In this document: in pieces, positions 8,221-16,041 of the stretch | How the letters are laid out: the number at the start of each line of letters is the position of its first letter | Position numbering within the stretch: position 1 is the first letter of the stretch | Source of the DNA: an uncultured Litoreibacter sp. | GTDB taxonomy: Bacteria > Pseudomonadota > Alphaproteobacteria > Rhodobacterales > Rhodobacteraceae | DNA: 64,000 nucleotides | Direction of reading: 5' to 3' | Assembly (NCBI GenBank): GCA_947492995.1 | Contig: CANLOU010000001.1 | Coordinates: 877,001 to 941,000, forward strand | Made by a program: the position numbers and the translations under genes | Notes under the pieces: model-generated | Told to the model about the DNA's origin: nothing | Databases searched by the model: none | The model's input: only the letters and a program-made list of their open reading frames with translations

Positions 8221-9096
8221 TTAGGCGGGTTGTGGAGTTGTAGATTTGGATTTCGGTTTGGTTTCGACTTGCGCGGTACGGATGCTGCATTTGGCAAACA
8301 GCCGCTCGCCAGATCTCAGCCAAGCGCTTCGCGCCAACCTGTTTTTTCCGGTGCGCACAAATTCGCGGGCACCATCAATCGACACACCATCTTGCATGTC
8401 AAAAATTGGGCTGGTCTGCTCGAAAGAGACGCCTGTAAGAATGTCGCGGATACGCTTGTCGCCATCTTGGTTGGCATTCAGATACCGTTGAATCTGCATG
8501 AAGGACTCAAGCAGATAGAGCGGATGCACCGTCTCAGCTGAATCGGAAAACACGCACTCTGGCGCCATCGGAAGGAGTTGTGCGCTTATCTTGTCATCGG
8601 TCATGACGGGCGATGTGATTAAGACATTCTCGGCCCGTTTCTTGTTTATCGCGCGCCCGGCGCAAGGCACTAGGTCGTGGCTCTGGCTGGTCGGTAGAAA
8701 AGGAGAAAGAGGATTTGCGTCTGTTGAGTGCTCGCTACTGGTCAACGCCACACGAATGGATGCTCTGGCAATGTTGTCTTGAATGACTTCAATGGTTGAA
8801 ACGACGGTATCGATTCCCTGCTCAACGATTGAGTGAAGAAAGATTTCCTTGTCGAAGAACGTGTACTGTTTGAAGTCAGCGACAATAGAGCTGACAAAGC
8901 AACTTTCAGTGGCCTCAGATTGCGCCGCCTGAACAGCCCCTTCCAGCAATAGCAGTCCCGGCACGTGGTCCAATGGATGATCGAAAAAGAACGGATGGGT
9001 TTTGTCTACGACCAAGCGAGACACACCAGGTTTGTCGCGCCGACAATGCCGCAGCACCATGTTAAGTGGACGCATCCGACGATCGAGTGCGCTCAT
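8221..9096 (-). CDS. AfsA-like protein (gamma-butyrolactone biosynthesis hotdog family)
   Basis: About 291 residues starting at the ATG that overlaps the stop of the TrpA-like gene (ATGA at 9093-9096); the longer reading upstream lies within trpA and is rejected. The segment HPFFFDHPLDHVPG (34-47) followed by LLLEGAVQAAQ is the hallmark of the AfsA hotdog domain, and a second weaker hotdog-like half follows (HPLYLLESFMQIQRY). AfsA joins a beta-ketoacyl thioester to dihydroxyacetone phosphate to start A-factor synthesis in Streptomyces. Here it could join a ketosynthase-derived beta-keto thioester to a three-carbon phosphate, or act as a dehydratase or thioesterase-like hotdog enzyme. Family membership is well supported; the reaction is inference. 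The gene is uncommon in Proteobacteria. Confidence 0.8.
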   Translation of the reverse strand: MSALDRRMRPLNMVLRHCRRDKPGVSRLVVDKTHPFFFDHPLDHVPGLLLLEGAVQAAQSEATESCFVSSIVADFKQYTFFDKEIFLHSIVEQGIDTVVSTIEVIQDNIARASIRVALTSSEHSTDANPLSPFLPTSQSHDLVPCAGRAINKKRAENVLITSPVMTDDKISAQLLPMAPECVFSDSAETVHPLYLLESFMQIQRYLNANQDGDKRIRDILTGVSFEQTSPIFDMQDGVSIDGAREFVRTGKNRLARSAWLRSGERLFAKCSIRTAQVETKPKSKSTTPQPA

Positions 9097-9902
9097 CTTT
9101 GTGTCTCCCGGTTTAGGCTGGCAATAAAGCGCGTTGCAGCTGCCGCTGGATCTTTGCCATTCATCACGGCCTGTTCGATCACTCCGGAAACGGCGCTGCC
9201 TACGATTGCGATGTCGCAACCACTTTGGAATGCTTTACGCACATCAGCAGGGGTCTTCAGGCCGAAACCAATCGCAATTGGCAGGTCGGTTTTGCTCCGA
9301 AGTGCGGCGATTTGGCAGGATAGGTCAGGGGCCTGTGTTGATCCGCCCGAGCGCCCGTAAGTCGATACCAAATAGATAAACGAGGATGCCTGATCCAAAA
9401 CCTTCTGGCGTGTTTGCGGCGTCGCGTTTGCATAGATTGTTCCCACAGTCGGCAAACACCCTCGCGCCGCGTTGTGAAAATTGTGTACCAGTGTGGGGGG
9501 CAGACCATGTGGCAGAATTCCGGCGAACCCCGCGTCCCTGGCCAACTTGCAGACGGTTTCAAACCCATGCGGGCGAAGCGTGTAGCTTGAGTCAGCCAAA
9601 AGTACGATTTTCAGATAGTCGGTAAATTCGGATGCCATATCGATGACGGCCTCCAAGGTTGCGCCATGCGCCAAAGCCCGCTTATGCGCCTTGATTAGGG
9701 TCTCGCCGTCTGTGAAGGCGTTTTCAAAGGGCACACACAGTTCAACCATACCGACGCCAAGTTCGACGCAGTTTTGCAGTATCTTACGTGTGTCTTCCAA
9801 AGTCGGGTCACCCGCCATTAGGAGAGGACATAGGCTCCGCCCGTCGACCAATTTGTCGCTTTCAAATTGAAGCGTGGCAGCAAAATCTAGCATAGTGTTC
9901 AT
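9093..9902 (-). CDS. TrpA-like protein (indole-glycerol-phosphate lyase candidate)
   Basis: A 269-residue TIM-barrel protein of the tryptophan synthase alpha family. The catalytic pair is conserved with correct spacing: Glu54 in VELCVPFE (Glu49 of E. coli TrpA) and Asp65 in FTDGET (Asp60). The phosphate-binding C-terminal segments IGFGLKTPADV and IVGSAVSGVI are also present. TrpA cleaves indole-3-glycerol phosphate to indole and glyceraldehyde 3-phosphate. There is no trpB in the window, so this may be a stand-alone lyase that releases free indole or an analogue, as plant BX1/IGL enzymes do. It overlaps its neighbours by ATGA on both sides. It could also be a diverged protein with a new aldolase-type role. 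Confidence 0.82.
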   Translation of the reverse strand: MNTMLDFAATLQFESDKLVDGRSLCPLLMAGDPTLEDTRKILQNCVELGVGMVELCVPFENAFTDGETLIKAHKRALAHGATLEAVIDMASEFTDYLKIVLLADSSYTLRPHGFETVCKLARDAGFAGILPHGLPPTLVHNFHNAARGCLPTVGTIYANATPQTRQKVLDQASSFIYLVSTYGRSGGSTQAPDLSCQIAALRSKTDLPIAIGFGLKTPADVRKAFQSGCDIAIVGSAVSGVIEQAVMNGKDPAAAATRFIASLNRETQR

Positions 9903-10570
9903 ATCGTAGCCTGTTGAAATAAGTTGGTTGGGGAGGAAGCGATCACGAGCAGACGCGCCGCTTTTCGAGTAATTTCGCCGCCATTGAGGCGGGCCGCTGA
10001 GTCGACATCCACGGCTTCGATGCCGCTTCCTTCGGATAAGTCGCAGATACGATCTGCCGTCAGGCCGCCAGCGAGCCAGATGCGGGCGCCGTCTAATCGT
10101 TTGGTCCAGCTAGTGACCATTTTTTGACCGAGGCTCACGCCGCTACTTCCGATACTTTGGCTATCGCCAAAACGGTCGATCAGAAAAATGTCGCACCCAT
10201 TTTTGTGATAAGCGTCAATCATCCGTTCGATGGGGCTGACGCCTTCATCGTTCACGTGAACTGTCTTAATCACAGTCACGCCTTTATCTTTTAGGAATGA
10301 AATATCTCGCGGTGAATTAAACCCATGCAATTGTACATGGCGAACGTCAGTATTTTTCAGCAAAGACCATAAGTCATCCATGGGGCGCTTTACGCAAACC
10401 GCAATTGGCGTAATCTTGTCGCAGCGCTCTGCGAGTTCCATGAACTTTGCATCTGAAAGGTTACGGGGGTGACCGTCTATACCAGTCCAAAGACCAGCAT
10501 ATTTAGCGCCTTCTTGGCTCAGAATGTCTAATTCTTCGCTATTTGTGATGCCGCAAATTTTCAAATCCAT
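9899..10570 (-). CDS. TrpF-like phosphoribosylanthranilate isomerase homologue
   Basis: A protein of about 223 residues beginning MDLKICG, with the catalytic-base Cys6 in KICGIT, Arg36 (GHPRN), the VQLHG strand (79-83), the general-acid candidate Asp132 (FLIDRFG) and LAGGL near the phosphate site. The usual GGTG motif reads GSSG. The family performs the Amadori rearrangement of phosphoribosylanthranilate. It is first in the leftward operon. A TTG at 10582 with AAGGA 9 nt upstream is an alternative start, but the ATG at 10570 gives the standard family N-terminus. Together with the TrpD-, TrpC- and TrpA-like genes it completes a four-step route to an indole-type ring. Confidence 0.82.
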   Translation of the reverse strand: MDLKICGITNSEELDILSQEGAKYAGLWTGIDGHPRNLSDAKFMELAERCDKITPIAVCVKRPMDDLWSLLKNTDVRHVQLHGFNSPRDISFLKDKGVTVIKTVHVNDEGVSPIERMIDAYHKNGCDIFLIDRFGDSQSIGSSGVSLGQKMVTSWTKRLDGARIWLAGGLTADRICDLSEGSGIEAVDVDSAARLNGGEITRKAARLLVIASSPTNLFQQATI

Positions 10571-10951
10571 GTCGCCGTCCAATCAGAGTCGTCCTTAACT
10601 CATCAAACTTTAGGCGAATGCGGCGTTACATAGTGTTGAATATTGGATCGAGTTATTTCCGAACAACACAGATCATCAACACCATAAACATAAAATGAAG
10701 CGTATTTGACTAGTCTGACGACCAAGTTTCAGATTTCATGGGAAAATAGTCGATTTCCTCATATTTTCGGCGTTTACGAAATATTTACGCTTCATCATAA
10801 AACGTCAAATAAGCCCTGATCCAAATTATTTTGTGGGAAAACTTCAGGCAAAACCATCAAACGCTTTTTTGTTTTTGACGTTACGTCGGTCAAGTTGGCG
10901 GTGGGATAATTTACTCCATTCCATTGTTTTTTGAACCGAAGGACACGACCA
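10571..10951. promoter_or_regulatory. AT-rich divergent promoter region between the TrpF-like and LolA-like operons
   Basis: No gene is visible in this stretch, which is clearly more AT-rich than its surroundings. A possible leftward promoter is TTGACG (minus strand, 10808-10803) with AATATT 17 nt downstream. On the plus strand TTGACGTTACGTC (10875-10887) contains the palindrome GACGT-T-ACGTC, and GATAAT at 10905-10910 is a possible -10 element. TTGACGTT therefore occurs facing both operons. A TTTACG pair separated by 5 nt lies at 10773-10789. These are by-eye matches without experimental support. Confidence 0.4.
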
Positions 10952-11851
10952 ATGATTTCTATCTCCAAGACCTCTCTCGTTGCTCTTGCAACTGCTGCTC
11001 TAGTCAGTGCCGCTGGTATGGCGACTGCTGATACTAAAGCGCCAATTCTTGAGCAAGCGACGCCGACTTCTCCTTTAATGACGGACTGCCATGAAATAAT
11101 GAAAGGCGTGCAGAACCGCTACAATGGCTATGACAGCTGGCGCATTGTGCATATGAAAATCACCGATGAAACCGGTGCAATTAAAACGCGTCGCATCGCC
11201 GCCGCGCACAAAAACTACGGTATCAACCGCCGCCTGCGCTCGTTGGTCTTTGATCCTGCCGAGCTGCAAGATATCGAATCCTATGTCCGTGACAGCTTCG
11301 AGCCGTCTGTGCCCGACAAAGTTTGGGTTTACCTGCCATCCGCCGAAAAAGTTATCGACGTGAAATCCGAAGATCTCAGCCAACGTCTTTATGGCTCCGA
11401 TCTTGCGGTTGGCGAGATGCTGATCCGCCAGGCGGCAGACTACGACTGCAAATTGCTCGGCACTGGCGAGTTTAACGGCTACCCGGTCTACAAACTTTAT
11501 GTGAACCCAAAGACGGAAGACGAAGTGATCCGCTTGGGTCTGCGTGACGGCGAATTGTGGGCCGACACAGAAACCTTCATGCCGATCTATTCCAGCTTCA
11601 ATGCCGATGCGCCGAATGAACAGCGGGTTCTGGAAACGCTTGACCTGCGTTGGGTCGATGGTGTGTTCGCGCCTGCTCGCTATCGCGTATCGACCATCAA
11701 AGAAGGTCGTGTTGTTTCCTTCTCTGATTTTGAGACCGAGGGCGAGCATTTCAACATCGGCTTGCCAGATTCCTGGTTCGAAATCGACGACCTCGGATCG
11801 ACAACATCCGAATTCCGCAATTTCCGTAGCGAACCGGCTGCTGGAAACTAA
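10952..11851 (+). CDS. Outer-membrane lipoprotein-sorting (LolA-like) periplasmic protein
   Basis: About 299 residues from the ATG at 10952, which sits 10 nt after AAGGA; an upstream in-frame TTG would spoil the signal peptide. Residues 1-26 form a Sec signal peptide (SLVALATAALVSAAGMATA). The mature protein resembles the LolA-like outer membrane lipoprotein-sorting family that is often encoded next to MMPL/RND exporters, as it is here. In such pairs the periplasmic protein probably ferries a lipid-like or hydrophobic product to the outer membrane. No lipobox is evident. The substrate is unknown; operon position suggests the cluster product. Confidence 0.72.
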   Translation: MISISKTSLVALATAALVSAAGMATADTKAPILEQATPTSPLMTDCHEIMKGVQNRYNGYDSWRIVHMKITDETGAIKTRRIAAAHKNYGINRRLRSLVFDPAELQDIESYVRDSFEPSVPDKVWVYLPSAEKVIDVKSEDLSQRLYGSDLAVGEMLIRQAADYDCKLLGTGEFNGYPVYKLYVNPKTEDEVIRLGLRDGELWADTETFMPIYSSFNADAPNEQRVLETLDLRWVDGVFAPARYRVSTIKEGRVVSFSDFETEGEHFNIGLPDSWFEIDDLGSTTSEFRNFRSEPAAGN

Positions 11852-11870
11852 TCCACGTAGCCAAAAAGTG

Positions 11871-11916
11871 CAGGCGCGGGGACCCTCCCACTCCGCGCCT
11901 GACATAATCTTTTTTC
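11871..11916 (+). other. Intercistronic hairpin followed by T-rich run
   Basis: CAGGCGCGG (11871-11879) pairs perfectly with CCGCGCCTG (11893-11901), leaving a 13-nt loop, and a run of six T follows at 11910-11915. It lies between the LolA-like gene and the RND exporter. It may be a partial terminator or an mRNA-stabilising element that makes the periplasmic protein more abundant than the exporter. Confidence 0.45.
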
Positions 11917-11932
11917 TTCAGGAGCCTGATCC

Positions 11933-14374
11933 ATGCCCGCCCTTTCATTCGTCGAAAGCCTCATGACGCGCTTTCTTCAGACTATTTATTCCCACAGAAT
12001 TAAAGCATTCATTGTGCTTTTGCTGGTCTTTGTCGGCTATGTCGGCGCAAACATTCCCAATCTACAAAAAGACGGTCGGGTTGAAGCATTCATGCATGAA
12101 TCTGATCCCGCCCTGAGCACCTATTACGACATGCGGCGCGAGTTTGGCCAAGACAACCGCTTGGTTGTTGCCGTGGCTGCCGACAATGTCTTCTCAACCG
12201 AATTTCTGACCAAGTTCTCCCGGATGCATCGCGAGCTTGCGGACAATGTGCCGTATGTGTCGGAAATCTTCAGCCCATATAACATCCCCTTTATCGAGCA
12301 TGAAAATGGCGGCGTGTATCTGGAAGAGCTCGTCCGCAACATGCTGGCGCGCGGTCGCAATCCGGAAGAATTGCGCGAACGGATCATGGCAACCCCGCTT
12401 TATAAAAACTTCATCATCTCCGAAGACGGCAAAACAGCTGCAGTTGTGATCGAGCCTTACCGCTACGCACCTGCTGCCGCAGACTGCGTTCCTGATCCGT
12501 CAACCGGCGTGACATGCCCCGTTGTATTCACGCCGTTGGAAGATCGTGAACTGCTGGGTGGGCCGCATTACGCGGAAATGACCGCCGCTGCGCATGACAT
12601 TGTCGCGCGTTACAAAGGCGAAGGGTACGATGTCTATATCGCTGGCGCCCCTGTGCTCAGCACCGAGATTGTGAAGATGATGGAAGGCGACATGCCGAAA
12701 TTTACGCTGGCATGCGTCATCCTGACGGTTCTGGCTATGTTGGCTTTGCATCGCAGCTTCTTGATCGCGATCGGCGCGTTCCTGTCTTTTGTCATGGCGA
12801 TTTTCTCGACATTGGCGACAATCTCTTTGACCGGGGTGGCCATGACGCCGCCAACTCAACTTCTGATCCCGATGACTCTGGTGGTGGGGCTTTGTACCTA
12901 TATCCACTTCATTGCCACCGTGCTGAAAACGCGTGCGGCTGAGAAGGACGGTTTGGTTGCTCTGAAAAACGCGGTCAAAAAAGCGAACACTCCAATCATG
13001 TTCACTGCTCTGACAACCGCGGGTGGTCTTGTTGGTCTGGCGGCTGCTCCGCTTGCGCCGATTACTGCGCTGGGTCTGTTTGGCACAGTGTCGGTTGGCA
13101 TATCTTACCTATTGGCGATGGTTTGGGGCACACTTGTCTTCCGTACCTTGCCTGAACGCTATCTTGACCGTCAGACAGAGAAAGCTGGTTTTGTTGCAAC
13201 AACGATGCGCAAAGCTGCTTTGGTAAGTGCACGGGCGCCTCGTTCGACACTGGCTGTCTGTGGGGGCGTCGTTCTGGCGGCGGCTCTGGGCATTTTCCAG
13301 CTGAGCTACTCCCACAACTCACTGTTGTGGTTGCCTGAGGACAACGGAGCGCGGCAGTCGACCGAATTTATCGACGCCAACTTCCAAGGCACCGTGAACC
13401 TTGAGATGGTCATCACGCCAACCGAAGGTACCGACTTCCGCGACGAGACACTGCTGAAAGCTGTCGAGAAAACTGCACGCGACTCTTATGCCGCTGTAGA
13501 CATCCCGATTGGCCGTCACACCAGCATCATCTCCTTCGTCGAAGAAACCAACCAAGCCATCAACGATGGTGATCCGGCGGCGCTGACCCTGCCCGGCCAA
13601 GAAGAGATCTGGGACCAGATCCTGCTTCTGGAAGGCCAAGGTATCGACGACATGAAGCGTTATGTAAGCATGGACTACAGCTCTGGCCGCGTGTCTTTCC
13701 AGACACCTTGGTTAGAAGCGAAACTCTATGCGGACGTGATCTCCACAATCGAGACTGGCTTTGAAACCGCCCTTGGCGATACAGCAACCGTCGAAAGCAC
13801 TGGCCTGATCGCCTTGCTTGCCAAAACCTCCAAGAAGGTTCTGGACAGCATGACCATCAGCTACGGCCTGGCGCTTGCTTTGGTGACGCTGATGATGTCT
13901 GTGGCGCTGCGGTCTGCGGGCTTGGGTCTTGTCAGCATGATCCCTAACGTGGCCCCGTTTGTGGTCCTGCTGGGCTTGATGGGCTACCTTGCCATCCCAC
14001 TGGACACCTTCACTGTTCTGATCGGTGGCATCATCACCGGCCTGATCGTCGATGACACGCTGCACTTCTTCTACAACGTGCGTCAGCGTCTCAGCGCAGG
14101 TGAAGAGATGGAAAGCGCAATCGGCAACGCCATGAGCGATATTGGCCGGGCACTTTTCACGACGACGCTTGTTGTGATGCTGGGCTTCACAGTGTTCACG
14201 ATGTCTTCGATGTCCAACATCCAGAGCTTCGGCTTGTTGATGGCATCGGGTGCTGTGCTGGCGCTGTTGTCGGAGGTGTTTATCGGACCTGCGGTTCTGA
14301 TGCTCTACGCTCAGTTCAAAGAAGCCAAGCGCGCACCGCGCATCTCGGCAACGGCTAATGTCCCAGCCGAATAA
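11933..14374 (+). CDS. MMPL/RND-family exporter
   Basis: An 813-residue membrane protein with two repeated halves. Each has one N-terminal membrane helix (first at about 22-40), a large periplasmic loop and a block of about five more helices, near 260-400 and 640-800. This is the RND superfamily sterol-sensing/MMPL type (HpnN-like), which exports hydrophobic products. The start is chosen for AGGAG 9 nt upstream; the internal ATG at 11963 is an alternative. The upstream LolA-like gene is its likely periplasmic partner and the downstream UbiD gene overlaps it by 17 nt. Exporters of this type also occur in aryl polyene and hopanoid loci. Confidence 0.82.
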   Translation: MPALSFVESLMTRFLQTIYSHRIKAFIVLLLVFVGYVGANIPNLQKDGRVEAFMHESDPALSTYYDMRREFGQDNRLVVAVAADNVFSTEFLTKFSRMHRELADNVPYVSEIFSPYNIPFIEHENGGVYLEELVRNMLARGRNPEELRERIMATPLYKNFIISEDGKTAAVVIEPYRYAPAAADCVPDPSTGVTCPVVFTPLEDRELLGGPHYAEMTAAAHDIVARYKGEGYDVYIAGAPVLSTEIVKMMEGDMPKFTLACVILTVLAMLALHRSFLIAIGAFLSFVMAIFSTLATISLTGVAMTPPTQLLIPMTLVVGLCTYIHFIATVLKTRAAEKDGLVALKNAVKKANTPIMFTALTTAGGLVGLAAAPLAPITALGLFGTVSVGISYLLAMVWGTLVFRTLPERYLDRQTEKAGFVATTMRKAALVSARAPRSTLAVCGGVVLAAALGIFQLSYSHNSLLWLPEDNGARQSTEFIDANFQGTVNLEMVITPTEGTDFRDETLLKAVEKTARDSYAAVDIPIGRHTSIISFVEETNQAINDGDPAALTLPGQEEIWDQILLLEGQGIDDMKRYVSMDYSSGRVSFQTPWLEAKLYADVISTIETGFETALGDTATVESTGLIALLAKTSKKVLDSMTISYGLALALVTLMMSVALRSAGLGLVSMIPNVAPFVVLLGLMGYLAIPLDTFTVLIGGIITGLIVDDTLHFFYNVRQRLSAGEEMESAIGNAMSDIGRALFTTTLVVMLGFTVFTMSSMSNIQSFGLLMASGAVLALLSEVFIGPAVLMLYAQFKEAKRAPRISATANVPAE

Positions 14375-15863
14375 GCCAACCGTCAACGCCGCGACTGACA
14401 TGGTCGCGGCGTTGGACAGTCTAAGGACCTGCCCTGTGGACGCGGGGCAGTTCTTTGTCAAAGGCCCCATGACACCCGATGAGGCTGCTAGAGATTTTGT
14501 CCATCACCACGCGGGAATGCCGGCAACGCCCCGCGGTGGACCTGAGCCTGCGGTGATCTATCGCCAGCAGAACACGGCCGACCTTCTGTTTGGTCTGTAT
14601 GGTGAGGACAGCCGGATCAAAGCGTGGTTGCCCGGACTTGCAGATGGTTCCGTTGCTGAGGCTGCCAAGACGTTTGCCCCAATCGCGCCGGCTGGCACCG
14701 AAAGCGACCATCAGTTTACTGACACTCCCGACATCACAACCCTCCCAATCCCCAAGATTACGGCACGAGATGCAGGTCGCTATATCACCATGGGCTTTGT
14801 GATGGCAGGCGGTAATGGGAATGATCTGGCGCTGTCTGCACACCGCATGCTGGTGCTTGGCCCTGATCTCCTTGGGATCTCCATGTTGACCAGCCGCCAC
14901 CTTCGACACATAGCGCAACGTGCTTGGAAATCCGGAAGGTCGTTGCCGATCTCGATCAACATTGGCGTGCCGCCTGCTGTTGCAATCGCTTCCGCTACTG
15001 GAACCGCTCATTTGCCAGATGGCTTCGACAAGCTGTCCCTAGCAGGCGCATTGGCGCAAAGCCCGATAGCCGTGTCGCAATCGCCGGATGGGGGTTGCCC
15101 GTATTTGACCAACAGCGCCTTTGCGCTCCATGGGTCGCTCTTGGAATTCACGTCGGAGGAAGCGCTTGCCGGCGCAACACCAGACGTCACCATGCCGGAA
15201 TTTTTGGGTTACGACGGCCATGCTGGCCCGCCGCTGCAATTGATCCGGGTCAGCGCAATGTCTCAGCGGCCAGATGTCCCGTTTCAAGCCGTGGTTGGCC
15301 CCGGTCGGGAGCAATCAGCGATCTTGGGGCTGGGTGGTGCGCTGTCGATCGCCTTGGCGCTGCGGGAACAGATCAAGTGTATTGACGACGTGCGCTTTTC
15401 CCATGCTGGCGGTGGGATGCTGACCTTGTTTGTGGCGTTGAACAAAACTGATGGGGTTGATCTTGAGGCCCTGACCCGTCGCATGATCGACATCTGCCCG
15501 TTTACCAAAATGATCATTTTTGTGGATGATGATGTCGACCTCTCGTCTGAGGAAGATGTGTTTTGGGCAATGAGCACGCGGTCAAATCTTGCCCAAGACT
15601 GCCATTCGATCAAAGGATTCTCGCCAATGAAAATGGATCCGTCACAGGGCGAGGCTTGGGGCATTGCAAAAGGATACACACAAACGCGATGCTATGTTGA
15701 TGCGACGGTTCCAGTGGAATGTACGCATATCACGCGCCGCAGCTTCTCGACGCAGGCGGAAAACCCGAAAACACGAGCCAGCCGTCTCAGTCGTATTCTC
15801 AACGGTTTAGGGAATTTGGTGCCCAGGAGAGGACTCGAACCTCCACGTCCATACGGACACTAG
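14358..15863 (+). CDS. UbiD-family prenyl-FMN-dependent (de)carboxylase
   Basis: A 501-residue protein of the UbiD family, which decarboxylates aromatic, heteroaromatic or unsaturated acids using prenylated FMN made by UbiX. Visible family features are the arginine in SAHRMLVLG, the segment GFDKLSLAGAL, the glutamate in MPEFLGYDG, VDDDVDLSSEEDVFWA and a C-terminal QTRCYVDATVP. Known substrates in the family include pyrrole-2-carboxylate and indole-carboxylates, which fits the suspected pyrrole/indole cluster upstream. It overlaps the RND gene by 17 nt. Its last roughly 16 codons run antisense into the tRNA-Leu gene before the first stop, so the native C-terminus may be altered. No ubiX is visible. 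Confidence 0.82.
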   Translation: MSQPNKPTVNAATDMVAALDSLRTCPVDAGQFFVKGPMTPDEAARDFVHHHAGMPATPRGGPEPAVIYRQQNTADLLFGLYGEDSRIKAWLPGLADGSVAEAAKTFAPIAPAGTESDHQFTDTPDITTLPIPKITARDAGRYITMGFVMAGGNGNDLALSAHRMLVLGPDLLGISMLTSRHLRHIAQRAWKSGRSLPISINIGVPPAVAIASATGTAHLPDGFDKLSLAGALAQSPIAVSQSPDGGCPYLTNSAFALHGSLLEFTSEEALAGATPDVTMPEFLGYDGHAGPPLQLIRVSAMSQRPDVPFQAVVGPGREQSAILGLGGALSIALALREQIKCIDDVRFSHAGGGMLTLFVALNKTDGVDLEALTRRMIDICPFTKMIIFVDDDVDLSSEEDVFWAMSTRSNLAQDCHSIKGFSPMKMDPSQGEAWGIAKGYTQTRCYVDATVPVECTHITRRSFSTQAENPKTRASRLSRILNGLGNLVPRRGLEPPRPYGH

Positions 15864-15902
15864 CACCTGAAGCTAGCGCGTCTACCATTCCGCCACCTGG
15901 GC
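15817..15902 (-). tRNA. tRNA-Leu (anticodon CAG), CCA encoded
   Basis: The minus strand reads a full tRNA: acceptor stem GCCCAGG/CCTGGGC with encoded CCA, D-arm, anticodon stem CTAGC/GCTAG around loop TTCAGGT (anticodon CAG), a long variable arm typical of class II leucine tRNA, and T-loop GGTTCGAGTCC. The first 47 nt on the plus-strand side (15817-15863) overlap the 3' end of the UbiD-like gene. The 3' end of a tRNA is a common integration site for islands, and here it faces the atypical biosynthetic region. Confidence 0.95.
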
Positions 15903-16041
15903 AGGTGTCGTGAGCGCGGTGATTAAGGGGGGAGGGTGCGGCTGTCAATGTGAATCCGCTCCGATTTGTCGCTGAAATCAAACTTGTCTGTACGGGGGCA
16001 GGCCGCTAAACCCATATTCAGCCAATCTAAAGGGGTTTCCC

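Noticed and set aside
3532-10570. Housekeeping tryptophan operon
   Set aside because: trpE, trpG and trpB are absent, the genes are split in two opposing operons with metabolite genes, and TrpD/TrpC lack conserved substrate residues.
1-15863. A known prodiginine cluster
   Set aside because: Only the adenylation/carrier/dehydrogenase trio and a ketosynthase are shared; no bipyrrole- or condensing-enzyme homologues specific for prodiginine are visible.
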